From NCBI GenBank assembly GCA_022885665.1, contig JAGQDJ010000045.1:620001-684000 (forward strand): DNA of 64,000 nucleotides, given 5' to 3'. Made by a program: the position numbers and the translations under genes. The notes under the pieces were generated by a model. The model was not told where the DNA came from and searched no databases. It saw only the letters and a program-made list of their open reading frames with translations. Positions 47,045-62,000 of this stretch are shown piece after piece; the first letter of the stretch is position 1, and every line of letters starts with the position of its first letter. This DNA comes from Triops longicaudatus (Eukaryota; Arthropoda; Branchiopoda; Notostraca; Triopsidae).

Positions 47045-50000
47045 TTAGACTTGGGTGACATTACGTTGTTTTTTGCGCTCACTGGCTAATGAGGTAAAAG
47101 AGCCCTGCAAATTCGCATTGGTTGCCATGGTGGAGCCTAATGTACCACGAGGTTTAGGTTTCGGCATGGTAGGGGGCGGGGCTGGCTTCGTACTCTGGTT
47201 ATTGTTGTTGTTGCTAGCATAGCTACGGTTCAAATCGTTATTCTCATCACCTTCGTACTCGCTGCGACCATAGTGCCGAGGAGCTCCGTCCGAGTTAGAA
47301 AACGAGTCGCTAGGTGGCGTACTAGTCAGAGAGCCTCGTTGGGGGTAATAACCGGCTGTGCTGCCTCTTTGACCAGCCCCATAGGTGACATATTCGTTAT
47401 TGGTACTGTCGTGAATGCTACCATAAGGATTAACGGCATAATCAGCGCTGGTGGAATGGTACCCTGACATACCACCAGGGTTGCTGTTGTAGTCATAAGC
47501 GTAAGGTTCGGCATGGGAGCCACGAATGGAACGCCCGTAAGGACTATGGCGCTTTTCGTGCTCTTCCAGCAACTGTGTGGCGCTCCAGTGAATAGGCACG
47601 CCGCTAGTGGTCGTGCCAATCGATTTGGTGTCGTAAATAACCGAAATCCGTTTGTCAGGCTGGTCAACAGGCGTCATCGGCGCTTTGTACGCTTCGGAAG
47701 AGGAAGAACCTTGTGATGGGCTAGGAAGGGGAGCTCCACCCCCTAAGGGTTTATCAGTCATTTTGGTGACATCAGAGTACACAGGCGGGATGTACGCAAA
47801 TTTGGGGGGCGGTGATTTAATGGCCGAAGAATCCAGTTTGTCTTGAGAAGTTTTCTTGTTACGCCGGCGGCCACAGATGGTTAAGTAGATGATCAAGATC
47901 AACAAAAGCAAACCGACGCAAGCTCCAGCCACGATACCAGCCAGTTCAGCGGTGCCCAATCCGGCGATGAACATTTCAGAAGCGTAGGTAGTAGACGCGC
48001 CCGGAAGAGCGGTAGTAGTCTCAGGGGGAGGTGGCAGAGTCGTAGGTGGAGAAGGCATATAAATCTCAACAATATTGGAGATTTTGCCCACGTTGTTGTC
48101 TTGATCCTTGGCGCGGATGGCGAAGTAATACGGCTCGTCATAGCGCTGAAACTCGATTGTATACTGTGTAGGCGTGCCGCTAATCTTAGGCAGCTCCAGG
48201 ACTTTAATAGGCTCCGCTAAATGGAAATTGTGTTCATTGAGATCGCTTCGGCGTGGAGAGACGCGCAGTTCATAACCATAAGCTGAAAAAAGAAAGAAAA
48301 TTAGTATTCGACTTCAAATAACTTTTTAAGTATTAGATTTTTTATTTATTAATCATCCATACTAAATTATTCGTTTTATTCACTGAATTATCTCGCTCCT
48401 GCTACCATATTAAATTACTTCAAAATCTTAAAGCAAGGTACTCGCTTTTTATACTTAATGTCTTAATATATGAAATCTAAGACGCGTTGAAATGATAAAA
48501 CTTACCAACGCCGGAATCGTAATCATTGCCTGGTGCGGTCCAGAAGAAATTGATGCGTTGAATTTCCTTGACGACCTCGGCCCGGAAGCTAGAAATCCGG
48601 TTGGGCGGGATTGTGTCCACATTTGGGTTCGGAACGCCTGTAATAGTAAGTACGGATGCTGGACTGATACGTGTAAAGGGTCCGGTAAGTTCTTTAAGTT
48701 CTTGTGGAACGTTAATCACGCTTCCGCAGCAAAGTTGGCTAGTATCTGCAAAGTAAATAAATAATAGAATTTAAAATAACCCGACTAAATGCAAGCGAAT
48801 AATACTATAATAATGTGTAGCTTAATCCTTACCATCGTTTATGTTAGCGGAGCGTTTGCCGCGGAAATAATTGGTTTTGATAGTATAAGCACGGCCGTCC
48901 ATAGCATGGGCGTACAAGGTGATGGAATAGCTTCCGATTCCGTTGAATTGTGTCAAATATCGGGAGTAGATTCCATCGCCTTTGGTGATGTCAGGATCTG
49001 GAATTTTACAATATAAAATATTAAATGAGTGATAAGATCTTTTGAAGCTGCTGAAATGCTAAAACGAAAACGGGACGTACCACCTGTGCCATCATCTGTC
49101 AAGTCTAGTTCGTAGGTTTGATTGCCCAAATCCAAATTACGGATTACGGCTTTGACGCGGGCATCGAGAACAGGCAAGTCACCCATCTTGACTTCAGCGT
49201 AGAGAGTGATGGGCGTATAAGAGGCATTCACCCGGGGCAAGTTGGGGGATCGCCAAATGCGGGCAGTAATCGCACCTTTGCTTATCGAACGAGGCTTTGA
49301 TGTGACTTTGACAAAATGCGATTGATGACTTTGAGAACGACGGTCGAAAGAGTAGGTCCACACTCCGGGCTATAAGAAAAGAAAAATTTGAATGAGTAAA
49401 GGTACTCGAGGAATAATCTTCGTAACAGGTGGGCAGCCTTACTAAAGGATGAATTTATAAACGAAATGCACATAAGGTAGAGTAATTCAATGTATCACAA
49501 AATTGAGTTGGCAATCCCATATTTCTGAAAGTGAGGGCAGGTTTATACCTTGTCGATGGCTACCAAAGGTGTGAAGTAGTGACTGGCCATCGAATCTTCA
49601 GATTTACCGCGGTATTCACTGCCATCTGGAGCGGTCAACTTTACATCTCCCACGTGGGTGTTGTCTCGACTGTAGAAATACACTGCAAATAGTGTTTCAC
49701 GGCCCAACGATGGATCCAAGACGAAAGAACCGTTGACCCACGACCGAGTTGAATCTTTAAATTCTTGTTCGTGAATCTGTAACACAAAAATAGTTAAGAA
49801 ATTACGTAACAAACAGAACATGTGTTAGAAACGCATAGCATTCTTTTCTGGCTAGGGCCACCAGACAGCATTCGTTTGGTTGGTATTGGTCTTTTGTCAA
49901 GTCCCAACTTATTTACTATGAAATCAACATTTCACTTTTCTTTAATTAAGTGATTCTGTGACAAATAATGAATTCAATGCTCGCGAATGACAATGCTTTT

Positions 50001-53000
50001 CAAGGATTCCTACCAGTGAATATTCTTAAGAAACTTGACGCAAGTTTTTGAGGTCTAATCAAGCAGAACTTATTGGCACGATTCTTGTTTCAAAGAATTT
50101 TTCAGGAAATAAAAATGTTTAAACTTACCAGAACGGGAAGGTTTTGCGTATCCGAGTGGTGGTATTGCGCAATCGCTAGTAATGCGTCGCCCAGGGCAAT
50201 GAGCATAGATATATGTGACATTTCTCCGACGCCACGGTTCGGAACGGTGGCTAACAGCCCTCCGGTTTCTTGGGTGAGCAATTCCTGACCTTCAAAGTTA
50301 CTGGCGTAAGCAATGACGGAAATATGTACGCGTTTTTGTTTCGCACGTGCCAACGCAGCTGCAACTTGGTCACTGCTCGATGAACCGCTCGTGACTAAGA
50401 TAATCACATTGCCAGCAGCGGATCCGCCATTCAGCTCTAGCATCTGCAAATTATAATTTTTTATTAATTACTCAATTTCTCCTTGAAAACTACATGAATT
50501 AAGGCCGATTATGAACGTAAACTTGTTAAGTTTATTAATAGATGGCAATGACAGGTACTAGTTGTCCTGTAGAAGTATTTAATACATAAATTAAATTGCG
50601 CGAATTGCACAGCAGAGAAATGTAGTTAATTTAACGTTACTTCTTTAATAAACTGGTGAAAAAACTTAGCTAGAACAATAAAATTTCAGAAAAAGGATTT
50701 ATTTAAAAAAAAGCAAAAATAACAAAAACAAACGTACCCGAATGGCTTCTTTGACCGCGCATTCTAAGCACTTATCAGCTCGGGATTCGGGGAAAAAGTC
50801 TGGAATGCCACTGGCGACTGCTTCTCGAATAGCGGCGTTGTTGAGTGTTGTTGTGTTTTCGGTGTGAAATTGCACACTGGATGTGAAACTTAGAACGCCC
50901 AACTGCGTTCCGTCTGGCACGTCTTGTAAAATGAACCGGCGACAGGCAATGCGCAAAAACTTCCAATTATCCTGTTTACAAGTTATACGTTTAGTTTTTA
51001 GTAAAGTTCGAATTGTCTTTTCGCTTTTTTCTCTCCCTCGTCAGTTATTTGATGCTTCTCTTCCTCTTTAGTTGGTAATTATTTCTATCCTTAATCAATG
51101 TTGAGTGAACGGTTATTTTTTATTCCTATTTGAATGTTTCTTTGGAATGTTCTTCCGCACATTTAAGCTGTATTATAGATTGCTTTAGTATTAAGTATTT
51201 ACTTGTGTAGTCAACATTAGCTATGTACTCATCTTTAATTTGTATAAATATACTAATTTAGCCAGAGTGGAATACTTGCGGGTAACACAACTAGATGGCA
51301 GAGTTTTACTATAAAAGCGACACTAACCAAAAATTTGAAAATTATTATTTCTTACCCGTTCGTCCATAACACCTCCACGATCTAAAGCTAGAACATAACG
51401 CGGATTGGCAGGTTGCTTGTATAGGAACAAAATTGGCGTAAAGGTCGAAGGCAGCAAAGATGGAGACGCGAAATCAACATGGTTCACAATCACTTCTTTG
51501 GTACTTCTTCCGTTGCAAAGAATGTTGTGTTTCGTGGGTGCGTCTTCTTGGTGCGTGTCAGCGTCGCAAAACTGCGAGACCTATAGAGAACCACGATCAT
51601 TTAATCATTCACGCCTTATTCAAGCGGAAAGAATCGGATAAGAGGAACGTACGTTGGATAAGTGATGCAGGTACATGATGGATGACTTGACGTTCTCGTT
51701 GTTTCCCAGCGCCGTGAAGCGACAGTTTTGTACATTAGGGTCACACGACTCCCTATTGTTTATAAAAAAAAATCCTTGTTAGTCCACGTTATGCATATTA
51801 CAGACACCTTCGCTGTCAATCTGTCAGCTAGCCACACAAATTCGGGTGCACAAGCTTAGGTTCATTCACACGACAGCTCGTTCGAGAAGTTTAAGACAAT
51901 ACGTGAAAGAAACCAAAAGCGACCAACATATGATTGAAACGAGTACAATACTTCCTACAAAGTAGCATGCATAACACTCGTTTTTCGTTTACGACAGGGT
52001 AATTCCATAAGAAAAAATTGTAAATAAAAGGGTACAGAACGTACGGTGATCCTTGGATGGGGACGTTACTGCATCCAGTGGGTTTAAAAGTATTGCCTTT
52101 ACGGTAATACGTCGGGTACATTTTGTCGCCCGGGAAACCAAACTCATCAAAAACGCCGTAACGGTACTTGGCCCATTCGTGGACCAAAGTTTTGCCACTG
52201 TCACCGTAAATCTGGTTCGTTTCGTTCAAATCTCGGAAGAATTTGGAGGTAAGGTGTACGTAATCGCCCTGTTGGCCACAGCCTTTGCTCTGTTGGGTCC
52301 ACACGTTGTCGCCAAATAGAGGGTGCGTGAGGCCAATTCGGAAATCCGCTCCAGCGTAGGTCTCACCTTTAGCCGTGAGGAAATTGCGGGCGCAAGCAGA
52401 ACGATCCCAGCTGGGCGGAAGTAATACGGTGACGCTGCGGAAATATGCTCTCCGCTCACTGGCTTCATACAAAAATGAGGACGCACTCTGAAATGCCACC
52501 TGCAAAGTAGCCCAAATTGAACAGAGGAAATTAGTTGACAATATTCTTTTTTAGACAAAAAAAAGGAAAAAGGGTAGTGAAGACAGGAAGGGGTAAATTA
52601 ACGGGGAGTTGACAGATTAGTGATCTAGCAATGATTTAAAAACGTGACTAGGTCAAAATATATATACTTAATCCAGAAGCATGATTTTAAAGTAGTGGGA
52701 TTAATTGTTACTTCTATCTTTTTCAGTAGTATTCATTATCAAATGGTCTGTTCATAGCTAAAACAGCCTACAATGCTTTAATTTTACGCGGTACCACTTT
52801 ACTTGCGTTTTCAATGCTGAAGTTTCTTTTACGCGGTGATTGAAGTACTCAACGGTCAACTAGTTGAATATTTCACGCATACGAGAGTTTGTCGTTAGCT
52901 GCAATAAACAGCTTCTGTACAGGATTTTGGTTCTTGCATTTGTGTGCTTTCATTAATGTTAGCCATTTATTTTATTCCTAATTTTTTTTATTTGTCAGTC

Positions 53001-56000
53001 ACTTTTTGGGGGGTGGGATATTGACTTGTAAAATAAACACTAGGCATTCCAGGTTTCTGAAACCAGTTTTGCTTATTATGCTAATTAGAAAACAAGTTTA
53101 CGGGGGAGAATAGCAGAACAATAGCAAACTTTGTGGTAAGTTAAACAACATTTCCCTCGCGTTTGTCTGTCTTGGGTATATCTTTTCTTTTAAGAGAGAT
53201 GAGTTGCCATACGGTAGCGAAGGTAGGGGGCATTCCTAAAATTGAAAATGAAGGATTGCTGAAGGATGCGTTGTAGCCGCCCGGGATGAGGAAAAGGAAC
53301 ACGGCGAAGAAGATTTTAAAGCGAAAGAAGAAGAGGATGATGGAGATTGAGGGGCAAGGGTTATGAATATTTATGGAAAATCCTAAATATTTCTCCGCCT
53401 TTACTCAATTTCGGTTGTGCACGCTACAACGGGGTTTATGCCTCGCTTAAGGTTAACTCTTTTTCTGTGGCTGGTACTTCGAATCGATTCGGGTTTATCG
53501 CTAGTAAAGGATACAGTCTATTGGAACGAACAGAAAAAGTACAAGGTAGATAAACTTTAAAGACCAAAAGAGCAACAACAACAAAGAAAAAAGGTAGCAA
53601 GAACCCCTAACATCCAGCTCAGCTTGGCTGCGCTGAATAACGTCGCAAGGGGATATTTGGTATTAATGCATGGCTAACCGACCGAAACGATCAAGGCCTT
53701 CGTTTCTTCACCCAAAAAAGTGCTAAAAAACAAGTTATGACTCATTGCATTATAGTTAATAGAGGAAATTACGCCCGTCGAGCACATGAACCTTGCGTTC
53801 AGACCCCCTTTACCAAGAGACTTGAACTCACGTAAGCGTATCAAGTTGCGCGTCGTAAGTCTGAAGAACTCAGCTATCAGTTAAATCACGCCCTTGGCTG
53901 CCACCGTGTTCTATTACACCTCTAATGACCTAATTGAGCAATTGTCCACTCCAATACATTTCCCTTTAAACCTTAAAATATAGTCTTCAACCACTTTTTG
54001 TTGTCGGTAAAGCTTTAATTCAAAGCTTGCTGAACTTAACCTTCATGACTGCTGTCAATACACCATGTTGCAAAACAAGTACTAACAACCGGAAGGTAAA
54101 AGAACAACATCCGATACTTAGTTCCATACTGTGAACAAACTTATCCAGGAAATCAAACATGAAGCAAAAGTAATTAATCATAATTCCACATACACATAAG
54201 CTCTACTAACATGGAATAATGTGTACTAAATTAATTAAGAACGGCGGTTTGGGTATCTTAAAGCAAAATTACTATTCTTCAAATGGCCTAAAAATCCTTT
54301 AGGAAGCAATGATTAACTTAAATGGCTACCATTTCTTTGTAAAACGAAACTTTTAAGGGGTTGGGGGGTTTAACAACAAGGGTACTCTAGTGCATTGTGA
54401 GTCTCCTTTTTTCAGGGAAAAAAAGCTTGAAACAACCATTAAGTACTGCATGGTATGCACATTAGCGTTTCCTTTTCTGGTAATCTGGTTTATATTACCG
54501 GGTTTTAAGCTAACCATGGGGAAAAAACGCTTTCCCCGTGTGTGCTAACCCCCCTTAACGTAGCTGGTAAAGTGGTTATCCTGGTGGTGGTTAGCAGTTA
54601 CGGTGGCAAACTTTTCCCTGTCTTTCACTCCCAGGCCTTTTCGAAATAAGATTCGTCTGCGTGGGACACCGAAAAGTTTCGGATTTGGAAACGAAACTCC
54701 TAACGGTGGTGGCCAGGTTCCTTTTTGCGGGGTTGAAAAAGCTCCAAGGGGAGTCGGAACGTTTCCAGAAATCCCACACGGGCTTAAAATTTCAGTCGAG
54801 CCATGTGTTGCACTTGCTGCTCTTGATCCACAAGCAGGGAATGGAATTCATTTTAGCTAAGACTCGGATTACGATGACTTCCTAAAATCCGCCTGACAGG
54901 TTGTTTTAGGAAATACAAGGAAATTGTACTATGATCTTTAACAGATGCATTGTCTATTTACGGAGGAAATAAGGATGTGCACACAGCAAAAATGATGAAA
55001 TGACCACAATTTATACTAACGTTCTTCTGTGCATGTATCTTAAAATTTTCCCCCTAAAAATTGATCGTTCCAAGAATGTGCTATATGTCCATTATTTCTG
55101 TTCAAGGAGAAGGTAATTGCACCAAAAAAAAAAAAAAGTTGTGTTGGATAGCCTGGAGACATGAGATCATTTACCTATAGCCTGAAGCAGTCATCCTTTT
55201 TCATTTTGACCCTTTTTGGGTTTCTTAGATAGAACATGTGTGTAGCTTGTAAATGAATTCTGTACCGCTATGGGCAGACACAAAGACATAACGTTCGCGT
55301 GAAAGTTGAAAGTTCGTTATCGTGACGAAGTCGTAATGCCGTTGTCTTTCTTTTTCGTGTGCTATATGTGTAAACAGTGAGTTCAACGTCATTCTGAAGA
55401 AAACTGTTACAACTACCCGAAAAAAACTGTGTCCCATTAACGGTTTCACACTTTCATAAACCTCCATAAGAAATTTGACGCTTTACACTTGCATTATTAC
55501 ACATAGTGACCTATTTTACTTGCATGTCTCTTATATGTTATGTTGACTTAAAATTATTAATAATATTTTGGGTGCTCTACTCTCCAACTTTCCATTTTTT
55601 TATGCATTTTGGTTTTCCGCTTTCGAAACTCTCAAACTTTTGAACCACAAATGAGAAATGGAACATCTGTTTTTCACTTCAAACGCCCTGACATTGTGAA
55701 TACTAAAAGAAGCGCAAATGCCTTTTCGTTACTTTACTTCTGTAAGTTGAAATCCTTCAAAACTTTCATTGACACCATTCATCCTCGTTGAACACGGTGC
55801 TTGTAAGCATATTTCCCTAATACGGGTCTCGATTTCCGAGGGCGGGTGTCCCTAACTTGAATAAAAGTTCTCACATATGACTTAAAATTCTCAAAAATAC
55901 AAATATTCTAGCTAACAGCTATCACATGCTTCTCGTCAAATTATTTAACGTTTATTTCCTGGCTTGCCCATAATTATGGCTTGTAGTCTCGTCTTACGCG

Positions 56001-59000
56001 GCGTATTTTCCTATTACAGTCTCGTTTTACGCGAGAGAGTGCTCTTTGAGTCAGACAGAAAAAGCTTTAAAAAAGACGTTTCCAGTTTCCAAAATTGTAC
56101 AGCGTTTATAACAAAGGGTGAGAAAATTTCAACTCGGTGAGAAAATAATGATTAAAGTATCTGGGTCTTGTTTTCGGAGTGAAAAATGACCCCGAAAGCG
56201 TTTGCAAAAGGGGCGCATTTGTTACCACTCACAACAATTAGTCTTTTCTCTTTCCCCTGACTTCCTTCCATGCTGGTAGCCGCTATACAAGTGTTGGTAG
56301 AACTGAGAAGCTAACACCCAAGGCTTCGGCAAGAAACCTTATGGTTGACTGCGAATCATTAGAGAAAAGGAGCTGCATAATAAAACTCGCACAACGGTCT
56401 TTGATTGCGTTTGTCTCGCACTAGCTCCAAACGGGCTTCTGGCTCACTCAGGGGTCAAAATTGTTGCTCTAAGGTAATGATAAACGATTAATACGTACCA
56501 GACATCTCCCTTCACACCCTTAAAGTATGAACAACCCACTCTCCAGGGTGCACGAATTGAATTCGTTAAGTCACGAGTTCTTGATAGCAATATTCACACT
56601 CTCTCTCGTCCTTTATCTTTTCCCATAAAAATGCTTCCATTGTTATGCACCAACGCCCCCAATAAGAATTATTGTGACTTCAAGCGTGAATTACGTGCTA
56701 GTAGCTCTTTCATAAAAATATAAAAATGTTTTCCAATTCACAATTGTCACTCCGGCAGCAACTCGGCTAGTAAGCCTTCCGAAACAAATTTCCCCAAACA
56801 TCACTAAAATATATCCTACGGGTCTCGAATACGCTAGCAATTTTGTTTTATGCCATTTCTGAGCGATTATCCTTAATGGCGTTGTTTATGTTGCTGTAGT
56901 GCTCTACCACAGCACGCGTGAGTTATCCATAATGGTCACTTTTAGCCTTCAGACAACGGTAATTTGTGTTGGCTTCGGACTTCCGGTCCGGTCTGGGTAA
57001 GGGATATTTTTTCTGTCAAACCCGCATCTTGGAGCGCGTTTTACCTCGCAGCGAAACAAATTATTTTCCCTTGACCGTTAGCATGTGGGAGGAAGAAGGA
57101 AATCGGAAACTTTCGGGATATGGTTAACTAATGTTAACAGCGCCCAGAAAGACAATCATACGGGAGAAAACGGGACTTGCGGGACTTCGTAAAAGTCTCA
57201 AAAACAAAAACGGAAACCAAACGAGCCCAACCCAATAATGGTGACCCTAAAGGCGGAAGTTTTGGGCAGTTCATTACGGACACCGGTAGCGTAATTAGGT
57301 AAATCACCGTGGCAAGCTACACTTGAGAGAGAAACCAGAGCAATCGTGCGACCAGTAAGTAGCTAGCTCTAACGGTCATTTTTCACCGAAGCGCAACGAA
57401 CTTGATGGACTCAGGAACCCTAAGCTCTCGTCTCCCATTTTTGTCGGCGGCCAGATGCGACGGTTACCGAAAAGGGACAATTCGGAAGGGTCATTACAGG
57501 CGCCAACTAGCACCAATACTCACGGTAATGATAGCGCCGAGCTTAATAAGAGATCTCGCCAAACAGCTCAATTGTTTTCGATTTTTTTTTTTAACTTTTT
57601 GATTTTCCTTCAGTACAGTAATTGTCTTTTGTCATCTAATTTAAATCAATTTCTCGCTACCAGTTTCTCTTTTATTTTCTTTTAAATTTAAATAGTGTTT
57701 ACTTTACACTATTTTTGTCTCATTTTCTTAAATTTTGTTCATCCTCTGTTTTGCGTTATTTCTGTTCTAAAGTTTGAAAGAAAGTGGCTGAAATTTGTAA
57801 GATATAGGAGCGATTTTCTTCGCAATGCCTTTCGATTAACTTATAGATCTTGCGGAGGGATCTCGAATCCGATAATGCTAGGGTTTGGAGGGGAAGAAGC
57901 TGTGGCTGCGAGAGCGTTTATTGAGCGTCAAGAAATTGTGCAGGGCCTGAAAGGTTAATTCGTGCCAGGAGCTTGGAGTAGTAAGCAATGCGAAGGTGCG
58001 CTTTTACGTCTAAGTAGATAAGAGAAGTTTTGCTTGAGTGTGTGTCAGGTATTCATCTTGGGAGGAAATTATATATTTCGCCCTCCTTTTTCTTTAACAG
58101 CAGCGTTTTCATGCATAATGGATTAGGGAAGGCGGGCCCAAAGCTCTTCCTAATATCGCCATAGGAAACCCACAAGGAACGAAACGGCCCACTGCATAAA
58201 AGAACAAGATAAAAACAAGGACTTCGCACCCGGTGTGGAAAAAGGCTTAAAAGGGTTTTTCGAGGATATTCCGAACTTGCACTCCCTCGCTGTGTGTACA
58301 AAAAGGCCCCCTTTGGGAAGGAAAGAACACCGTTGTCTTGGTTTTCTCATCATCTTCACGCTAACTAAGCTTTTGCATATTCAAACGATTTGTTAACAGA
58401 TCGTAAGATCTTGCAGGAAAATTGGAGCTCCGTGCGTTGTTTAGCCCAAGGAATTTTTTAAACGTAGCCACACCAATTGGCCAGGAATTTTTCGGGTTTT
58501 ATTGTTGACTGGCTTTACGGGCTTCTTCAGGAATCATTCATCATCGGGAAAACGACCCTTAATGTGAAAGCTTCCTGAAAAGCCATAACATTAATGTGGT
58601 GAATAGGCTCTTAAGCGCTCTATAAAAAATATAGAATGAAGAAAGGTGCAGTAAAGGGACAAGAAGCAACAAAAATGTATTGGGACAAGGGTTTCAAAAC
58701 TATTTGGGGTCGTTTGGTCCTCAAACAAGTTGGTCTATGCTGGTAGCTAAAAATGTTGCCGTAGGAAAGTTTTTCCCTGTCATTCTGCCCAAAATTGCCA
58801 CTGGTTGCTTCACTGTTTATCTCGTCAATCTGCCCTTGAACCGGTTTCTTTTTTGTGTGAAAAGACGACGTTGAACTCAGCTGCGCGACGAGTAGACGAG
58901 TGTCACAGCAACATTTAACGACTATACTGTGTTCAAGTGGCTTTTTGACTCTTCCTCTCAAACTGTCAAAAATTCTTGAGGAGGTTGCCGACTTTGAGAA

Positions 59001-62000
59001 AAAAATGCCACACATTCTTTAAGAGAACATAAACGGAAAGGCTTGCTAAACTTTTTACAATAAATGTTTATTTTTCTTTGCAAACTGGAAAGCTGGTCGA
59101 ATATTTGCACGAGATTGTACAATGAATTGACCGATATACTAGCAGCGTGTCCAGCTTGGCGGTCAGGGAAGCGTTCGATTACCCATGGGCCGGTTTCGCT
59201 CCAACGTTTGCCCGCTTCCTTAAGTGTGCGTGCGGCCCAGAGAGCGGAGACAAGTTCTGAAAGCTTGGCCGAGTCTGGAGTGAGTGCTTGGCCGCTTCCG
59301 TTGCGTTGCACCCGGCTTGAAGCGCCGAAGAACGTCTGTTCCGTTCACAAGCATCATTCGTTGGACTTCGAAGGTTTCGCCGGTGGAGGCAACGTTCGAT
59401 TAAGTCTGCAGGAACATGTCGGATCTACTAGACTAGCTTTATGACGTGTTTATGACGCATCTCATTGATAAAACTTTCTGACGTGCATACGCGCTTGCTA
59501 GTAACGGTAATGACTCACTTTGCCGCCATGTTTTTTCTCCTTACCGCTCAGTTATTTAGAAGCTAAGGTAGACTCCCTCTTTACGTTCTCTACCGCTTGG
59601 AGAGGTTCGAGAGTCAACACAAGCGTTACACTAACGAGCACTTTATCTATAACGAATCTCCCTTTGCAACATAAAATGTTCAGCACGGGGACCAAAAGGG
59701 GGAAAATGTTACCTGTAAGAGGGTTTGATAATCATACCATATGAGTTGCTACACTCTACGCCAGCTTTTGTAAGTAAATTGACGAACCGAGGGGGAAAAA
59801 CAATAGAAAGAACGAAAAAGACCCTGTGAGCGTGGCCGTGCAGGTGTTACGCATATCTGGCTAATGTGTGAACTACTGCTGTAGCAACGAAAGAGCTGGG
59901 GAAAGCTTAGACTCTCTGAAAAAAAAAAGTTTAAAAAGCTAAGGTTTTCGAAACGAGATAGGACACAGCAATGTAAAACTAAACAGGAAAAAAGGAAACT
60001 GCGAGTTAAAAGGAAATTTAGCGTAAACTCCGTTAACAGTTACAAAAAATGTTTCGTTATGAATAAATCGTCCAAAGGCAACAATAGCGTTGCGTTGGAA
60101 ACAGACAACCGTGTGTTTCTTTTTCCTTTACCTTCACGTGAAGGTTAGATCAAACAGAGAGGTAGATGTTCCCCCCTTAACCCCCAGGATGAGGAAAGAA
60201 AGCAATACTAAAAGAAGTGATAAGCATCAGCTTCTTTTTTCTAACCTTTCTTTTACCAGACCGTCATTTCGCAGGATGATCATTAAAGTCTTTGGCCCCT
60301 TTTTCTAGATCCGATATTCGTAAGAGATTATGGACCTATGAATACATAAAGACCTCCAACTTTTCAAGTTAAGAAATATTTCTTGTACTTCGGGCTTAAG
60401 CTCTTAGATCCCCCACGACAAAAGCAAAAGTTGACATGACAAAAGATAAGGTTCAAGACAATTTTTTACGCAAAGAACCACATTTGTTACGCTGAACTTC
60501 ATCAAAAAGGTTTCTATACATTTGGACGTGTTTCTTACGTGTCTCTGGACCTACCACCTTGTGTAATTCGTTCAAATTGCCAACGGTAAGCTCTTCCAGT
60601 GACGTAGAGAGACTGTGAAGGTCTAATAAAGTAGCAGGTTAGAGAATTATTACGGAGATCGCCACCTATTCTAAGGATCTGAAGGGGGCTTGGTGCATTT
60701 TCATCACCACGTCACCTGTGGAAAGGCCTCATACCGTGAGGGATAATTGGTTTTTATAGAAGTGCGAGACTTTTGTAGCGATGCAACTTTGGGCTACGAC
60801 GTAGTAATGCATGAGAAGAATTGTAACTGAAAATGGTTATTCCAAGGATCAAAAGACAGCCTGAAATATTCAATTTACGTTTATCTTTCTAACGCACTGG
60901 CAAGTATTTAAGTCTTCCCTTTCAGTTTACTGGTCGCTGCGAACGATTCTTCAAAAGGCTTCCTTTAACTGTCGTGCGGGAGTTTTGTAGCGATATCCCG
61001 GTAAATCGGGAAGCTAAATTGGCTTAAAAGGTAAAAATCGGGAAGCGAGTAGCTTTTAACTGGAGAAAAGTGACTTTGAAAGGCTTCGTGGACCAAGATT
61101 TTTTCGTTTAGAGACGATAATTTACGGTAGGAAGAATAGTAACTTGTCAAGACTTTCGTGCGACATACGAGGATTTATGGGGAGGAGCTTAACAAGAAAA
61201 ATTATCCCGTGTCGTGAAGGTGACAGATCACTTGCTTGCTGAGTCCAAGAATTTTCGCAGGTGCTCTTTTAGATACTTTTCTGTAAAAGCAAGAGGCCAC
61301 AAGAAAACTGACTCCAGAGTTGAGAAATTGCTATTGAGGCACAAGAAAGGGGTATTTTGCCCCTTTTAACCCGCTTTCTTCCCAGCCTATTTTTCCCAGG
61401 GAACCCCGCATCACCTGATGAGCTCGGTGTGAAAAAGTTTCGGCGAAACTCACTCAAAAATTCTCTGAATTGTTATTACAAAATCACGATGCATTAAATA
61501 CATACGATAGCAAATTCAAAGAAACTTGCTATTTTTAACATTACTTGGTGTAATTTTTCGTTTTTTTTTTATTTTCGAATATTTCACTGTGATAAATCGA
61601 CGCCAATTTCGAGTACGTTTCATTCAAACAAACTTCTTTATCCTCTGTGGGACGTTATTAAACTTAAATACAACAGATTCGTGGAAAATTGCTATTTTTA
61701 TCTTCAATTCAACGAGGGTCTTCCTTTCTCCCTGTATTTCATCATGACGACCAAACCGGACGTGATTATAATACACAATTCATTAGCTGGTCAACAACAA
61801 CATGCCTTACATTCGTTGCGGTGTGCTATGAATCACTCGGTTTCTCTATCAGCGAAGAAAGTTACGCCAAAATTGCGTCAAAAGCGAACTCCGGGAAAAA
61901 GTATGTCGCTGTATGGTATGCTTGAAGCGTATGACAACAACGATCAGTTTCTCTCTACCACGTGACCGACATCGAAGAATGTGTGACTGAGTACCCTTTT

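Noticed and set aside
53821..53880. A functional tRNA gene
   Set aside because: Box-like motifs are present but the stems do not pair well enough and no clear anticodon loop can be drawn.
58620..59444. Nested coding gene in the CLCA intron
   Set aside because: Several frames overlap on both strands, with no domain, signal peptide or splice partners.
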